A DNA stretch of 64,000 bases from Bacteroidota bacterium (GTDB lineage Bacteria; Bacteroidota; Bacteroidia; Chitinophagales; Chitinophagaceae): the NCBI GenBank assembly GCA_018267725.1, contig JAFDXY010000011.1, forward strand, positions 62,001-126,000, in the 5' to 3' direction. The notes below the pieces were generated by a model that was not told the DNA's origin, did no database searches, and worked only from the letters and a program-made list of their open reading frames with translations. Below are positions 51,024-59,668 of this stretch, one piece after another. Both the position numbers and the translations under genes were made by a program. Every line of letters begins with the position of its first letter. Positions within the stretch are counted from its first letter, which is position 1.

Positions 51024-51581
51024 TTAGTTTTCTTCGTTTTTATCAAACCCTTTTAGTTTTTCTAATCCTTTCCATAAAGGGTTATTTTCTTTCTTCACTT
51101 CGTTTTCCATTTGTTCTAATTTCTTAATTACCTCTTCATTGCAAAGTGATTTTCCTTTTGCATCTTCTCCACAAACATTTTGCATTGGAATACTCAAATT
51201 TACAAATTCATAAATCCAATCGGCAATATGCAAATGGCTTTCATTTTTTCCAATGTAATATACATCGGGGTCTGCTTCTTGTTCATTCATCAATTCTGGT
51301 TCTTCAACTATTTTAACTACAATGTTAAATTCGTCCCACAATTGTTTTTGTAATGAATTTCCGCAGCGGTCGCAAGTTACATCTACCATTCCATCTATAT
51401 CAAAATGCAGTTGCATAAACCCGTTTTTTCTATCTAAACTTAGTTTTATGTTGGCAGTGCAGTTGCTAAAATCTTGCTCTCCGTAATTAATAAAGAACTT
51501 ATCATCAACCCTATATTCAAAAACATGTAAACCGGGTTTTAAACCTACAAATGCTATTTCAAACTCTCTTCGGTTACCCAT
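51024..51581 (-). CDS. DUF177/YceD-family protein, ribosome-related
   Basis: The gene starts at ATG 51581 (MGNRREFEIAFVGLKPGLHV), giving 185 residues; a longer open frame upstream is not used because a perfect promoter (51602-51632) would then fall in it. The central cysteines VTCDRCGNS near residue 95 match the YceD metal-site pattern CxxC. YceD/DUF177 proteins are encoded before rpmF in most bacteria and are linked to large-subunit rRNA processing. The C-terminal part, about 130-185, is acidic-helical. Confidence 0.85.
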   Translation of the reverse strand: MGNRREFEIAFVGLKPGLHVFEYRVDDKFFINYGEQDFSNCTANIKLSLDRKNGFMQLHFDIDGMVDVTCDRCGNSLQKQLWDEFNIVVKIVEEPELMNEQEADPDVYYIGKNESHLHIADWIYEFVNLSIPMQNVCGEDAKGKSLCNEEVIKKLEQMENEVKKENNPLWKGLEKLKGFDKNEEN

Positions 51582-51601
51582 GCTCTTATTTTTAGGGTGG
51601 G

Positions 51602-51632
51602 CAAAGGTAAGGCAATGAAGCGAAAAGGCAAA
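51602..51632 (-). promoter_or_regulatory. Promoter of the DUF177-rpmF-plsX operon
   Basis: On the - strand TTTG (51632-51629), 19 bases of spacer and TACCTTTG (51609-51602) match the consensus exactly. The expected start near 51597 leaves about 16 bases to ATG 51581, which decides the start codon of the DUF177 gene. Confidence 0.7.
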
Positions 51633-51675
51633 AGGAAACTTGATTTTTATGCCATTTTGTGTTTTATTTACAGAA

Positions 51676-52770
51676 ATGGAGTTACAAAGAACACAAATAT
51701 TGCTGAAAAAATTATTAAAATGGTTTATTCCGTTGTTACTTATTTTATTAATTGAAAGTTTAAAACTTTTTCCTGCCATAATTGAAAAATATTATAGTAA
51801 TGGATGTTACGTTTATATTTCTCGGTTTTTACGAATTATTACAGGTTATATTCCTTTTAGTGTTGGAGATATATTTTATTGTATTGTTTTAGTTAGCGTA
51901 ATTTATAGAGTTATAAAATTTATTGTAAAAATTATTCGTAAAGAAGCCCAATGGAAATACGTTAAGCTTAGGTTTTTAAAGTTTATACGAAAATTGCTTT
52001 GGGTGTATATATGGTTTAATTTAATTTGGGGGTTGAATTATTATAGAGAAGGAATTACTACACAATTGCATTTAAAAGTTGAAAATTATTCTACCGAAGA
52101 TTTATGCAACCTTACCAGTTTATTAATAACTAAAACCAATGAAAGTAGATTAGCAATAAGCAAAGATTCTGTTTTACCTGAGCAAGCATTAAAAAATATT
52201 TATTTGCAAGCATCTGCTAATTATAATTTTACTGAAAATAATTTTGCATTTCTTCAATACAAAAACAAGTCTGTTAAAAAAAGTTTATATACATTTTTAG
52301 CCCCTTACTTCGGGTTTACCGGATATTACAATCCATTTTCAGGTGAAGCACAGTTAAGAGATGATGTTCCAAGAATTTTAATTCCATATACTACCAGCCA
52401 CGAAATTGCACACCAATTAGGTTATGCCAGCGAAACCGAAGCAAACTTTGTTGGTTATTTAGCGGCAGCAAATTCTAACAACAATTATTTTAAATATTCT
52501 GTTTATTTAGATTTGTACAGGTATGCAAGAATTGAATTGATGATGAGAAATACCTTACCCGATAATAACAATAAATTAGATAGTTTGGTGAAAATGGATT
52601 TAAGAAATATTAATCGCTTTTTTTTGAAAGAAAAAAACAAAGTTTCAGGTAAAGTAATGAATTTATACGGAATGTATTTGCAAGCCAATAACCAACAAAA
52701 AGGTATTAATAGTTATGATGATGTGATAAGCTTATTAATTGCTTATTATAAACAATACGGTAAAATTTAA
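51676..52770 (+). CDS. DUF3810 membrane protein with metalloprotease-like HExxH motif
   Basis: The protein of about 364 residues begins MELQRTQILLKKLLKWFIPLL, has three membrane segments in the first 130 residues, and carries TSHEIAHQLGYASETEANFVG near residue 254, a HExxH pattern with a downstream glutamate (ETEANF) as third ligand. This is the DUF3810 arrangement, a family of predicted zinc metallopeptidases. Starts at 51640 (TTG) or 51649 are possible but would lie closer to the divergent promoter. Its stop shares bases with the stop of rsmG on the other strand (52767-52770). Substrate unknown. Confidence 0.8.
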   Translation: MELQRTQILLKKLLKWFIPLLLILLIESLKLFPAIIEKYYSNGCYVYISRFLRIITGYIPFSVGDIFYCIVLVSVIYRVIKFIVKIIRKEAQWKYVKLRFLKFIRKLLWVYIWFNLIWGLNYYREGITTQLHLKVENYSTEDLCNLTSLLITKTNESRLAISKDSVLPEQALKNIYLQASANYNFTENNFAFLQYKNKSVKKSLYTFLAPYFGFTGYYNPFSGEAQLRDDVPRILIPYTTSHEIAHQLGYASETEANFVGYLAAANSNNNYFKYSVYLDLYRYARIELMMRNTLPDNNNKLDSLVKMDLRNINRFFLKEKNKVSGKVMNLYGMYLQANNQQKGINSYDDVISLLIAYYKQYGKI

Positions 52771-53399
52771 TTGCCTTGTTTGCTTACATGCAGTACATAT
52801 TTTTCTTTAAAAAATTCTTCAGGGAAAATATCATAAACACGCATCATGTTAGGCTTTGTATTGCTTTCTGAAATTTCATTATGCAAGTCTCCGCCTTTTA
52901 AACAAATTAATCCGTTGGCAATATTTTGATTTGCAGAAACTTTAATTAATGGCTTACTCCATTGCCATAATTCTTTTAAAGGTGCAACAGCCCGGCTTAC
53001 AGCAAAATCAAATTTTCTATTTTTAATTTGTTCTGTTCTAATATGTTGTGTGGTTATGTTTTTAATACCTGCACCTTCGCAAACAGCTTCTACAACTTTT
53101 AATTTTTTGGCAATACTATCAACCAAATAAAATTTTACTTCAGGAAAAAAAATTGCTAAAGGCACGCCCGGAAAACCGCCACCACAGCCAATATCAATTA
53201 CATGTGAACCTTTAGGGAAATCTGCAATAGCAGCAATGGTTAATGAGTGTAATACATGATGCAAGTAAATGCCATCAATATCTTTTCTTGAAACTACATT
53301 TATTTTTTCATTCCATTCTTTATATAAATGTTCTAATGCTGCAAATTGTTTTAATTGCTGCTCATTAAAATCAGAAAAATATTTAAGAATAATTTCCAT
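52767..53399 (-). CDS. rsmG: 16S rRNA m7G527 methyltransferase RsmG
   Basis: The 210-residue protein starts IILKYFSDFNEQQLKQFAALEHLYKEWN-like, and includes NVVSRKDIDGIYLHHVLHSL and the AdoMet motif VIDIGCGGGFPGVPLAIFFP, then FDFAVSRAVAPLKEL. These are hallmarks of RsmG (GidB). It methylates G527 of 16S rRNA. It lies 15 bases downstream of the membrane glycosyltransferase gene. Its stop overlaps that of the DUF3810 gene by 4 bases. Confidence 0.94.
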   Translation of the reverse strand: MEIILKYFSDFNEQQLKQFAALEHLYKEWNEKINVVSRKDIDGIYLHHVLHSLTIAAIADFPKGSHVIDIGCGGGFPGVPLAIFFPEVKFYLVDSIAKKLKVVEAVCEGAGIKNITTQHIRTEQIKNRKFDFAVSRAVAPLKELWQWSKPLIKVSANQNIANGLICLKGGDLHNEISESNTKPNMMRVYDIFPEEFFKEKYVLHVSKQGN

Positions 53400-53414
53400 A
53401 TATATTACAAATTT

Positions 53415-54539
53415 TTAACTCCAACTTTTAAGTGGTTTTTTCCATAATGCCGGAACAAAAATTAAGTAATAAATAAACATCCAAATATCTAAAAACAAAA
53501 ACCAAGGCCATAAATCTTTTTCATTTAATTTTTTCATACTAAAAAACCAAACAACAGCTTGTATTAAAAAGCGTAAACCATAAACCGCCAATGCCAACCA
53601 CCAACAATAAAAAATAATACTTACCGCCAACAACGGATATATAAAGAAAAAGCTAAATGTATATAATCCTAATAAAAATTTGTGTTTGCCTTTATAATAT
53701 TTTGATGTAGTATAATGCCTGTATTTCTGGTTCATCCAACTTTTCCAAGTGCGTTTAGGTTCGCTTAATGTGTGTGCTGCTGCATCTACAACAATAGTTG
53801 TGTTTTGTTTGTTGGCAACTTGATTAATAAACAAATCATCATCTCCACTGGGTATATGATTTATTGAAGAAAAGCCTTTGTTCTTAATAAATACTTCTCT
53901 TTTATAACTTAAATTTCTGCCAACACCCATATAAGGCAAGCCTGCTAAAGCATACGATAAATATTGTAATGCAGTATGAAAGGTTTCAAAACGTATTAAT
54001 TTATTTAGTAATCCGTTTTTTTTATGATAGGCACCATAGCCTAAAACTATTTCAATACCGGGTTTATAACCATCTTGCATTTTTTGCACCCATAATTCGC
54101 TTGCCGGAACACAATCGGCATCGGTTAATAAAAGCGTTTCATATTTTGCACTTTTAATACCCATTGATAAAGGAAATTTTTTTCCCGAAATCATTTTAGC
54201 TTCCTGCGTTAATTCAATATGTGTAAGGTTTTTAAAACTTTTCTTAAACTCATCAATAAGATATTTGCTTTCATCAATAGAGTTATCATTTACTAAAATA
54301 ATTTCATGCGTTGTTTTATAATCTTGCACTAAAACACCGGGTAAATTTTTTACAATATTTTCTGCTTCATCTCTTGCACAAATAATAATGCTTACAGGTT
54401 GCTCTTGATTTTGTTGTTTAAGAGAAACTTTAAACGCAGCCAATCTGCTAAAAAAGAAAAGATAATAAAAAACCTGAATGGCTATTACAACACAAAACGC
54501 TATAAAAACAATTTCCCAAGTAATCTTCGGTATCATCAT
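53415..54539 (-). CDS. Membrane-embedded GT2 glycosyltransferase
   Basis: A 374-residue protein with an N-terminal membrane helix (about 8-28), a cytoplasmic GT2 domain and two or three C-terminal membrane segments (about 295-360). Motifs seen: VSIIICARDEAENIVKNLP, ILVNDNSIDESKYL, LLTDADCVPAS (DxD), GDDDLFINQ and the QxxRW-like NQKYRHYTTSKYY. This is the layout of processive or lipid-glycosylating GT2 enzymes. TACTTTTG lies 5 bases before the start (54545-54552), suggesting a very short leader. Sugar unknown. Confidence 0.85.
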   Translation of the reverse strand: MMIPKITWEIVFIAFCVVIAIQVFYYLFFFSRLAAFKVSLKQQNQEQPVSIIICARDEAENIVKNLPGVLVQDYKTTHEIILVNDNSIDESKYLIDEFKKSFKNLTHIELTQEAKMISGKKFPLSMGIKSAKYETLLLTDADCVPASELWVQKMQDGYKPGIEIVLGYGAYHKKNGLLNKLIRFETFHTALQYLSYALAGLPYMGVGRNLSYKREVFIKNKGFSSINHIPSGDDDLFINQVANKQNTTIVVDAAAHTLSEPKRTWKSWMNQKYRHYTTSKYYKGKHKFLLGLYTFSFFFIYPLLAVSIIFYCWWLALAVYGLRFLIQAVVWFFSMKKLNEKDLWPWFLFLDIWMFIYYLIFVPALWKKPLKSWS

Positions 54540-54544
54540 AACGG

Positions 54545-54552
54545 CAAAAGTA
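54545..54552 (-). promoter_or_regulatory. Promoter -7 element of the GT2-rsmG unit
   Basis: The - strand reads TACTTTTG, matching TAnnTTTG, with only 5 bases to the ATG at 54539. No good TTTG partner lies upstream at 19-21 bases. If used, the message would be leaderless or nearly so. Confidence 0.4.
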
Positions 54553-54653
54553 TAGGCAGCAATTTGTTTTATGGGCTTTACGGTAAATATGTGGAAAAGA
54601 AATTTTTAACTACTGATATTGAATAAAATAAACAGAACAACACAAAGGCTAAT

Positions 54654-54661
54654 TATTTTTG
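54654..54661 (+). promoter_or_regulatory. Promoter -7 element of tgt
   Basis: TATTTTTG matches TAnnTTTG and ends 5 bases before the ATG at 54667. A TTTG box at the expected distance is not evident. If active, transcription starts at or next to the start codon. Confidence 0.4.
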
Positions 54662-54666
54662 CAGTT

Positions 54667-55806
54667 ATGCCACAATTAAGTTTTGAATTAATTTGTACAG
54701 ATACTAACAGTAAAGCAAGAGCAGGAAAAATTACTACCGACCACGGAGAAATTGAAACGCCCATATTTATGCCTGTTGGTACAGTGGGCAGTGTAAAAGC
54801 TGTAACACAACAACAATTAAATAATGAAATAAATGCTCAAATAATTTTAGGCAATACTTATCATTTATACTTACGCCCCGGAGTTGATGTATTACAAGCT
54901 GCGGGCGGTTTACATAAATTTAACGGATGGCATAAACCTATATTAACAGATAGTGGAGGGTACCAAGTATTTTCATTAGCAGCCAACAGAAAAATTACAG
55001 AAGAAGGTGTATTATTTCAAAGCCATATTGATGGGAGTAAACATTTATTTTCTCCCGAATCGGTAATGGATATTGAAAGAAATATTGGTGCAGATATTAT
55101 GATGGCTTTTGATGAATGTCCGCCTGCCGATAGTGAATATAAATACGTACAAAAAAGTATGCAGCTAACACATAGATGGTTAGATAGATGCATTAAACGA
55201 TTTAATGAAACACCCGATAAATATGGTTATACACAAAATTTATTTCCAATTGTACAAGGCGGAACGTTTAAAGATTTAAGAACTGCATCAGCACAATTCA
55301 TTGCTTCTAAAAATGCAGTAGGCAATGCAATTGGGGGTTTAAGTGTTGGCGAGCCTGAAGATAAAATGTATGAGTTTACAGAACTGTGTTGCAATATTCT
55401 TCCAACCAATAAACCACGTTATTTAATGGGCGTTGGCACACCTTGGAATATTTTAGAAGGAATTGCTTTAGGTGTTGATATGTTTGATTGTGTAATGCCA
55501 ACACGCAACGGCAGAAACGGAATGTTATTTACAACAAAAGGTATTATAAATATTCGTAATAAAAAATGGGCAACCAATTTTTCTGTTATTGATGATGGTT
55601 TTGAATGTGCAACAAGCAACTATTACAGCAAAGCATATTTAAGGCATTTATTTGTTGCTAACGAAATTTTAGCATTACAAATTGCAAGTATTCATAATTT
55701 ATCGTTCTATTTATGGTTAGTTAAAACAGCCCGCAAACACATACTGCAAGGCAGTTTTAATAGTTTTAAAAATGAAATGATCCCCATATTAAAACAACGA
55801 CTTTAA
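54667..55806 (+). CDS. tgt: Queuine tRNA-guanine transglycosylase
   Basis: The protein of 379 residues (ATG 54667 fits the family N-terminus, FELICTDTNSKARAGKITT) exchanges guanine for preQ1 in tRNA anticodons. Catalytic aspartates are in LTDSGGYQVFSL and GVDMFDCVMPTRNGRNG; IGADIMMAFDECPP is the base-binding part. The zinc site differs: where E. coli has C302, C304 and C307 before YSRAYL, this protein has Phe, Cys and Ser (FECATSNYYSKAYLRHL), while the later histidine (ASIHN) remains. Zinc binding may be lost or changed. The catalytic residues are intact. Confidence 0.93.
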   Translation: MPQLSFELICTDTNSKARAGKITTDHGEIETPIFMPVGTVGSVKAVTQQQLNNEINAQIILGNTYHLYLRPGVDVLQAAGGLHKFNGWHKPILTDSGGYQVFSLAANRKITEEGVLFQSHIDGSKHLFSPESVMDIERNIGADIMMAFDECPPADSEYKYVQKSMQLTHRWLDRCIKRFNETPDKYGYTQNLFPIVQGGTFKDLRTASAQFIASKNAVGNAIGGLSVGEPEDKMYEFTELCCNILPTNKPRYLMGVGTPWNILEGIALGVDMFDCVMPTRNGRNGMLFTTKGIINIRNKKWATNFSVIDDGFECATSNYYSKAYLRHLFVANEILALQIASIHNLSFYLWLVKTARKHILQGSFNSFKNEMIPILKQRL

Positions 55807-55963
55807 TAAATTGTTCAATTAAACTTCAATTCATTTGGTTGTGGATAACTGAAAATAATATCTTTTATTTATACACTAACACAATTAAAAACATATTGTT
55901 TAAATTCTTCTTTATAGTTTCACGTTACTTACTAATCTGTTACCTATGAAGTCCGGTATTTAT

Positions 55964-55991
55964 ACATCCATTTCTATGGATGTTTTTTTTG
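55964..55991 (+). terminator. Rho-independent terminator downstream of tgt
   Basis: ACATCCAT (55964-55971), a 4-base loop and ATGGATGT (55976-55983) form a perfect 8-base stem followed by seven more T. It is a strong terminator, although far from the tgt stop. Confidence 0.85.
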
Positions 55992-56069
55992 ATATCAACT
56001 TTTGTAAATAACTCATCACCTGTTGCGTCGCACTCTTGTACTTTCTGTTTATAGGGCAACAATACTTCA

Positions 56070-56101
56070 TTGCAATTCATTCACACATACAATTATCTTT
56101 G
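56070..56101 (+). promoter_or_regulatory. Promoter of the LptF/LptG-like gene
   Basis: TTG at 56070-56072, a 21-base spacer and TATCTTTG at 56094-56101 match the consensus. The start would be near 56108, about 10 bases before the ATG at 56118. Confidence 0.65.
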
Positions 56102-56117
56102 CAAATATTTATAACGA

Positions 56118-57221
56118 ATGAAAAAGTTAGATTGGTATATTCTTAAAAATTTCTTAACCACTTTTTTCTTCGCAATTTTTTTATTTACCATTGTAGCAGT
56201 TGTAATAGATGTAAGTGAAAAAGCCGATGATTTTGTAAAATCTCATCTTTCTTTAAAAATAATTATTACACAATATTATTTTGGTTTTGTACCACATATT
56301 ATTGCATTACTTTTTCCGCTATTTGTTTTTATTGCTGTTATTTTTTTTACATCAAAAATGGCAGGCAGAACAGAAATAGTTGCCATACTTGCAAGCGGCA
56401 CATCATACAACCGTTGGTTAAGACCCTATTATATTGGCGGAATACTTTTAGGAGTAATGTTATGGTATGCCAACCACTATGTTGTACCCAACGCCAATAA
56501 AATTCGTGGTAATTTTGAAGCAAAATATTTCGACCCCAATTCATCTTACGAAAATTTAATTAAAAGCAGATTTGGTAGTGGTAGCGATTTTTACATGAAA
56601 ACAGATTCATTTACTTATACCGGCGTTTATAATTATGATACAACTTATAAACAAGGTGGCCCTATTTTTATGAACACCATTAAAAATAATATTGTTACAG
56701 AAAATACAAGGGCAGAAACAATACGTTGGGATACTACCAAGAAAAAATGGTTATTACAAAATATAGTTGTTAGAAAAATAAATGCCTTAGGAGAGAATAT
56801 TAAATTCATAGCCGAGCAAGCTTATAATTTAAACTTCACTCCATCAGAAATAAAAAAAGATAAATACACAAAAGATAAATTATCATCTCCCGAATTAGCA
56901 AAATTTATTAAATTAGAAGAATTACGCGGCAGCGAAGGTTTAAGTGAATTAAAAGTAGAAGAAGGCCGAAGAAATGCAACGCCCGTAACCGTTGCATTGC
57001 TTACCGTAATTGGTGCAGTTATTGCCGGCAGAAAAGTACGCGGCGGCAGCGGAATACATTTGGCATTAGGATTTATTATTGCTGCTCTTTTTATTTTAGC
57101 CGATAAATTTTCTACTATTTTTTCTACCAAAGGCAACCTGCCCCCTTCAATTGCAGTGTGGATTCCCAACTTTGTTTTTCTTTTTGTTGTTATTTATTTG
57201 TACCGCAAAGCACCCAAATAA
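56118..57221 (+). CDS. LPS export permease, LptF/LptG (YjgP/YjgQ) family
   Basis: The 367-residue protein has the family layout: membrane helices 1-3 in the first 110 residues (LDWYILKNFLTTFFFAIFLF, IIALLFPLFVFIAVIFF), a periplasmic beta-jellyroll domain (about 120-270), and three further helices at the C-terminus (NATPVTVALLTVIGAVIAG and beyond). Paired LptF and LptG with the ATPase LptB extract lipopolysaccharide from the inner membrane. Only one of the two permease genes is here; the second must be elsewhere. Start at ATG 56118 is supported by the promoter. Confidence 0.9.
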   Translation: MKKLDWYILKNFLTTFFFAIFLFTIVAVVIDVSEKADDFVKSHLSLKIIITQYYFGFVPHIIALLFPLFVFIAVIFFTSKMAGRTEIVAILASGTSYNRWLRPYYIGGILLGVMLWYANHYVVPNANKIRGNFEAKYFDPNSSYENLIKSRFGSGSDFYMKTDSFTYTGVYNYDTTYKQGGPIFMNTIKNNIVTENTRAETIRWDTTKKKWLLQNIVVRKINALGENIKFIAEQAYNLNFTPSEIKKDKYTKDKLSSPELAKFIKLEELRGSEGLSELKVEEGRRNATPVTVALLTVIGAVIAGRKVRGGSGIHLALGFIIAALFILADKFSTIFSTKGNLPPSIAVWIPNFVFLFVVIYLYRKAPK

Positions 57222-57257
57222 TTTTCTGCATTTAGCAAGCCATTAATATATATTTCA

Positions 57258-57289
57258 TTTGGCATAATATACTTGTTGTTTTACCTTAG
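57258..57289 (+). promoter_or_regulatory. Promoter of the citrate synthase gene
   Basis: TTTG at 57258-57261, a 20-base spacer and TACCTTAG at 57282-57289 fit the consensus with one change (A for T at the seventh position). Start would be near 57296, leaving about 73 bases of AT-rich leader before ATG 57369. Confidence 0.45.
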
Positions 57290-57368
57290 CCACGTTGCAA
57301 TTTTTTTTCCTCGCAAAATATCAACCACATAAAAAATAATAATTATTTTAATATAAAAAATTACAAAC

Positions 57369-58691
57369 ATGGGCGTTATTAAAGAAAGTTTTAAAGCAAA
57401 AGCAGATGCAGCCAATGCAGAAATTAAAGAAATTCTAAAAGAACACAGTTCAAAAAAAATTGGAGAAGTAACTTTAGGTCAAGTATATCAAGGTATGCGT
57501 GGCATAACAGGTTTGGTTACAGAAACAAGTTTATTAGATGCACAAGAAGGTATTCGTTTTCGTGGTTATTCTATTCCCGAATTACAACAAAAACTACCTA
57601 AAGCAGAAGGAGGAAATGAACCCTTACCCGAAGGTTTATTTTATTTAATGTTACTTAACGAATTGCCTACGGCAGAAGATGTAAACCACTTAACCAGTGT
57701 GTGGCAACGCCGCAGCCACGTACCATCTCACGTATTTGCAACTATAGATAAATTGCCATTAAACGCACATCCTATGACCATGTTTGTGGTAGGTGTAATG
57801 GCATTACAAACAGAAAGTAATTTTGCACGCGAATATGCAAAAGGCATTAATAAAAAAGATTATTGGAATCCGATGTATGATGATGTGATGGATTTAATTG
57901 CACGTTTGCCACGCATTGCAGCATATATATACAGAAGGAAATATAGAAATAATGAACATATACAACCCAACGGATTATTAGATTGGGCAGGAAACCTTGC
58001 ACACATGATGGGTTATGAACAAGAAAGCTTTAAAGAGTTGATGCGTTTGTATATGACAATACATGCAGACCATGAAGGCGGAAACGTTTCTGCACACACC
58101 ACACATTTAGTAGGCAGTGCATTAAGTGATCCTTATTTAAGTTACGCCGCAGGCATGAACGGGTTAGCAGGTCCTTTACACGGCTTGGCAAATCAAGAAG
58201 TAATTAAATGGATTTTTGAAATGCAAGAAAAATTGCAAACCGAAGACCCTACTAAAGAGCAAATTGCACAATATGTAAAAGATACTTTAGCATCCGGAAA
58301 AGTAGTACCGGGTTATGGTCATGCAGTATTGCGTAAAACAGACCCTCGTTATACTGCACAAATGGAATTTGGTAAAAAACACATGGCCGATGATAAATTG
58401 GTAAATACTGTTTGGAAAATTTATGAAGTAGTACCTCCAATTTTACAATCGTTAGGAAAAATTAAAAACCCTTGGCCAAATGTTGATGCACATAGTGGTG
58501 CTTTATTAGTGCATTACGGTTTAGTTGAATATGAATTTTATACAGTTTTATTTGCAGTAAGCCGTGCATTAGGAGTTTTAGCAAGCCTTTGCTGGGACAG
58601 AGCTTTAGGTTTCCCGTTAGAAAGACCAAAGAGCATAACAACAGATTCTGTAAAACTTTGGTTAGAAGGAAAAGCAGAAATTTGGGAATAA
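57369..58691 (+). CDS. gltA: Citrate synthase
   Basis: The 440-residue enzyme condenses oxaloacetate and acetyl-CoA. Key residues are visible: histidine in GLAGPLHGLANQEV, histidine in VPGYGHAVLRKTDPRY and the catalytic aspartate in WPNVDAHSGALL. RGYSIPELQQKLPK and HADHEGGNVSAHTTH are typical of the citrate synthase family. No allosteric NADH-type N-terminal extension is present. It stands alone with its own promoter and a strong terminator. Confidence 0.95.
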   Translation: MGVIKESFKAKADAANAEIKEILKEHSSKKIGEVTLGQVYQGMRGITGLVTETSLLDAQEGIRFRGYSIPELQQKLPKAEGGNEPLPEGLFYLMLLNELPTAEDVNHLTSVWQRRSHVPSHVFATIDKLPLNAHPMTMFVVGVMALQTESNFAREYAKGINKKDYWNPMYDDVMDLIARLPRIAAYIYRRKYRNNEHIQPNGLLDWAGNLAHMMGYEQESFKELMRLYMTIHADHEGGNVSAHTTHLVGSALSDPYLSYAAGMNGLAGPLHGLANQEVIKWIFEMQEKLQTEDPTKEQIAQYVKDTLASGKVVPGYGHAVLRKTDPRYTAQMEFGKKHMADDKLVNTVWKIYEVVPPILQSLGKIKNPWPNVDAHSGALLVHYGLVEYEFYTVLFAVSRALGVLASLCWDRALGFPLERPKSITTDSVKLWLEGKAEIWE

Positions 58692-58707
58692 AATAATAAT
58701 AAAAAAT

Positions 58708-58732
58708 GCTTCAAAATTTTGAAGCGTTTTTT
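58708..58732 (+). terminator. Rho-independent terminator after citrate synthase
   Basis: GCTTCAAAATTTTGAAGC (58708-58725) is a perfect palindrome, so in RNA a 7-base stem with a short A/U loop can form, followed by GTTTTTT. It is 17 bases after the stop codon. Confidence 0.85.
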
Positions 58733-58762
58733 ATTTAATTCAGTTATAAAATAGTTTATAAA

Positions 58763-59596
58763 TTACTCAATTAGCTTAATACCTGTTTTAGTAAATTCTA
58801 TTTTTTGTTGTTTAAATAAATTGCCTGTTGTCATTTTAAATGTTTTTTTACTCATTCCAAAAAAAGCATATATATCTTCTGGTGCAGATTTATCATTATA
58901 AGGTAAATAACCGTTATTATCTTTTAAAAGTCTAAGTATTTTATCTGTTTCTCCTTCAACTTTTGCATAACCACGTTTGCCCGCTACAACATCAATTTTA
59001 TTATCGGTTCTTATTGTTTTAATAAACCCTTTTAATTTATCGCCGGGCTGTAAATCTTCAAACACTTCATTAAAATATAACATACCTGTATGCAATCCGT
59101 TTATAATAACAACATAACCTAAATCACTTCTTCTATAAACAGTTAAATCAACTTCCTCTTTTTCTTTTACGGTTAATTCATCATTATTTAAAGTGTTATC
59201 AATTTTTTCGGTAGCTGCAACTCTGCCTGTTTGTTTATCAATAAAAATTTTCACTAAATACAATCCTCCAACACGCATTCCTGTTAGTTGTTGAGATTTG
59301 GGTACAAATAAATCTTTCATTAAACCCCAATCTAAAAATGCACCTTGATGTGTTACCGAAACAGCTTTTAATTTCACAATATCTCCTACAATGCCCAGTG
59401 GTTGTTGAGTTGTAGCAATTAATCTGTTATCAGAATCATGATACACAAAAACTTTTAGTTCATCTCCTACCTGCACATTGTTAGGCACAAAACGTTTAGG
59501 CAATAAAATTCCGTCTGCACCATCATCTAAATAAACACCAATGGTTATTTTACGCAATACTTTTAGGTTATTATATACTCCTACATTTATCATCAT
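58763..59596 (-). CDS. CvfB/YitL-like S1-domain RNA-binding protein
   Basis: A 277-residue protein with several S1-like OB domains and a C-terminal winged-helix-like part. LLPKRFVPNNVQVGDELKVF and VTHQGAFLDWGLMKDLFVPKS are typical of CvfB, where domain 2 and 3 bind RNA; the end contains DIYAFFGMSKKTFKMTTGNLF. Function in gene regulation is known for CvfB in other phyla, but not for this gene. TACATTTG lies 18 bases upstream of the ATG. It converges on citrate synthase. The start could also be the second Met, at 59593. Confidence 0.85.
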   Translation of the reverse strand: MMINVGVYNNLKVLRKITIGVYLDDGADGILLPKRFVPNNVQVGDELKVFVYHDSDNRLIATTQQPLGIVGDIVKLKAVSVTHQGAFLDWGLMKDLFVPKSQQLTGMRVGGLYLVKIFIDKQTGRVAATEKIDNTLNNDELTVKEKEEVDLTVYRRSDLGYVVIINGLHTGMLYFNEVFEDLQPGDKLKGFIKTIRTDNKIDVVAGKRGYAKVEGETDKILRLLKDNNGYLPYNDKSAPEDIYAFFGMSKKTFKMTTGNLFKQQKIEFTKTGIKLIE

Positions 59597-59614
59597 CTAT
59601 TAAATATACTTTAT

Positions 59615-59622
59615 CAAATGTA
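59615..59622 (-). promoter_or_regulatory. Promoter -7 element of the CvfB-like gene
   Basis: The - strand reads TACATTTG, an exact match, 18 bases before the start codon. A weaker TTTA box lies 18 bases further upstream. It is the natural promoter for this divergent gene. Confidence 0.5.
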
Positions 59623-59668
59623 GTTTAGTTACAACGTTTATAAATATTATTTTGCAGAACAATTTATT

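Larger units (their letters stand above)
55807..56117. other. Intergenic region of 311 bases between tgt and lptF/G-like gene
   Basis: No gene of reasonable length is seen in it. It holds a TGTGGATAA site (55840-55848, identical to a DnaA box, probably by chance), a rho-independent terminator at 55964-55991 that is about 160 bases after the tgt stop, and the promoter of the next gene (56070-56101). The stretch between the tgt stop and the terminator could be a long 3' UTR or a small RNA. Confidence 0.6.

Noticed and set aside
51582..51779. N-terminal extension of the DUF177 gene to 51779.
   Set aside because: A full consensus promoter at 51602-51632 and the family N-terminus at 51581 show that the extension is not translated.
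55840..55848. TGTGGATAA, identical to a DnaA-box sequence, in a 311-base intergenic region.
   Set aside because: It is a single site, no dnaA, dnaN or other origin genes are near, and no AT-rich repeat array was seen; one such 9-mer can occur by chance.
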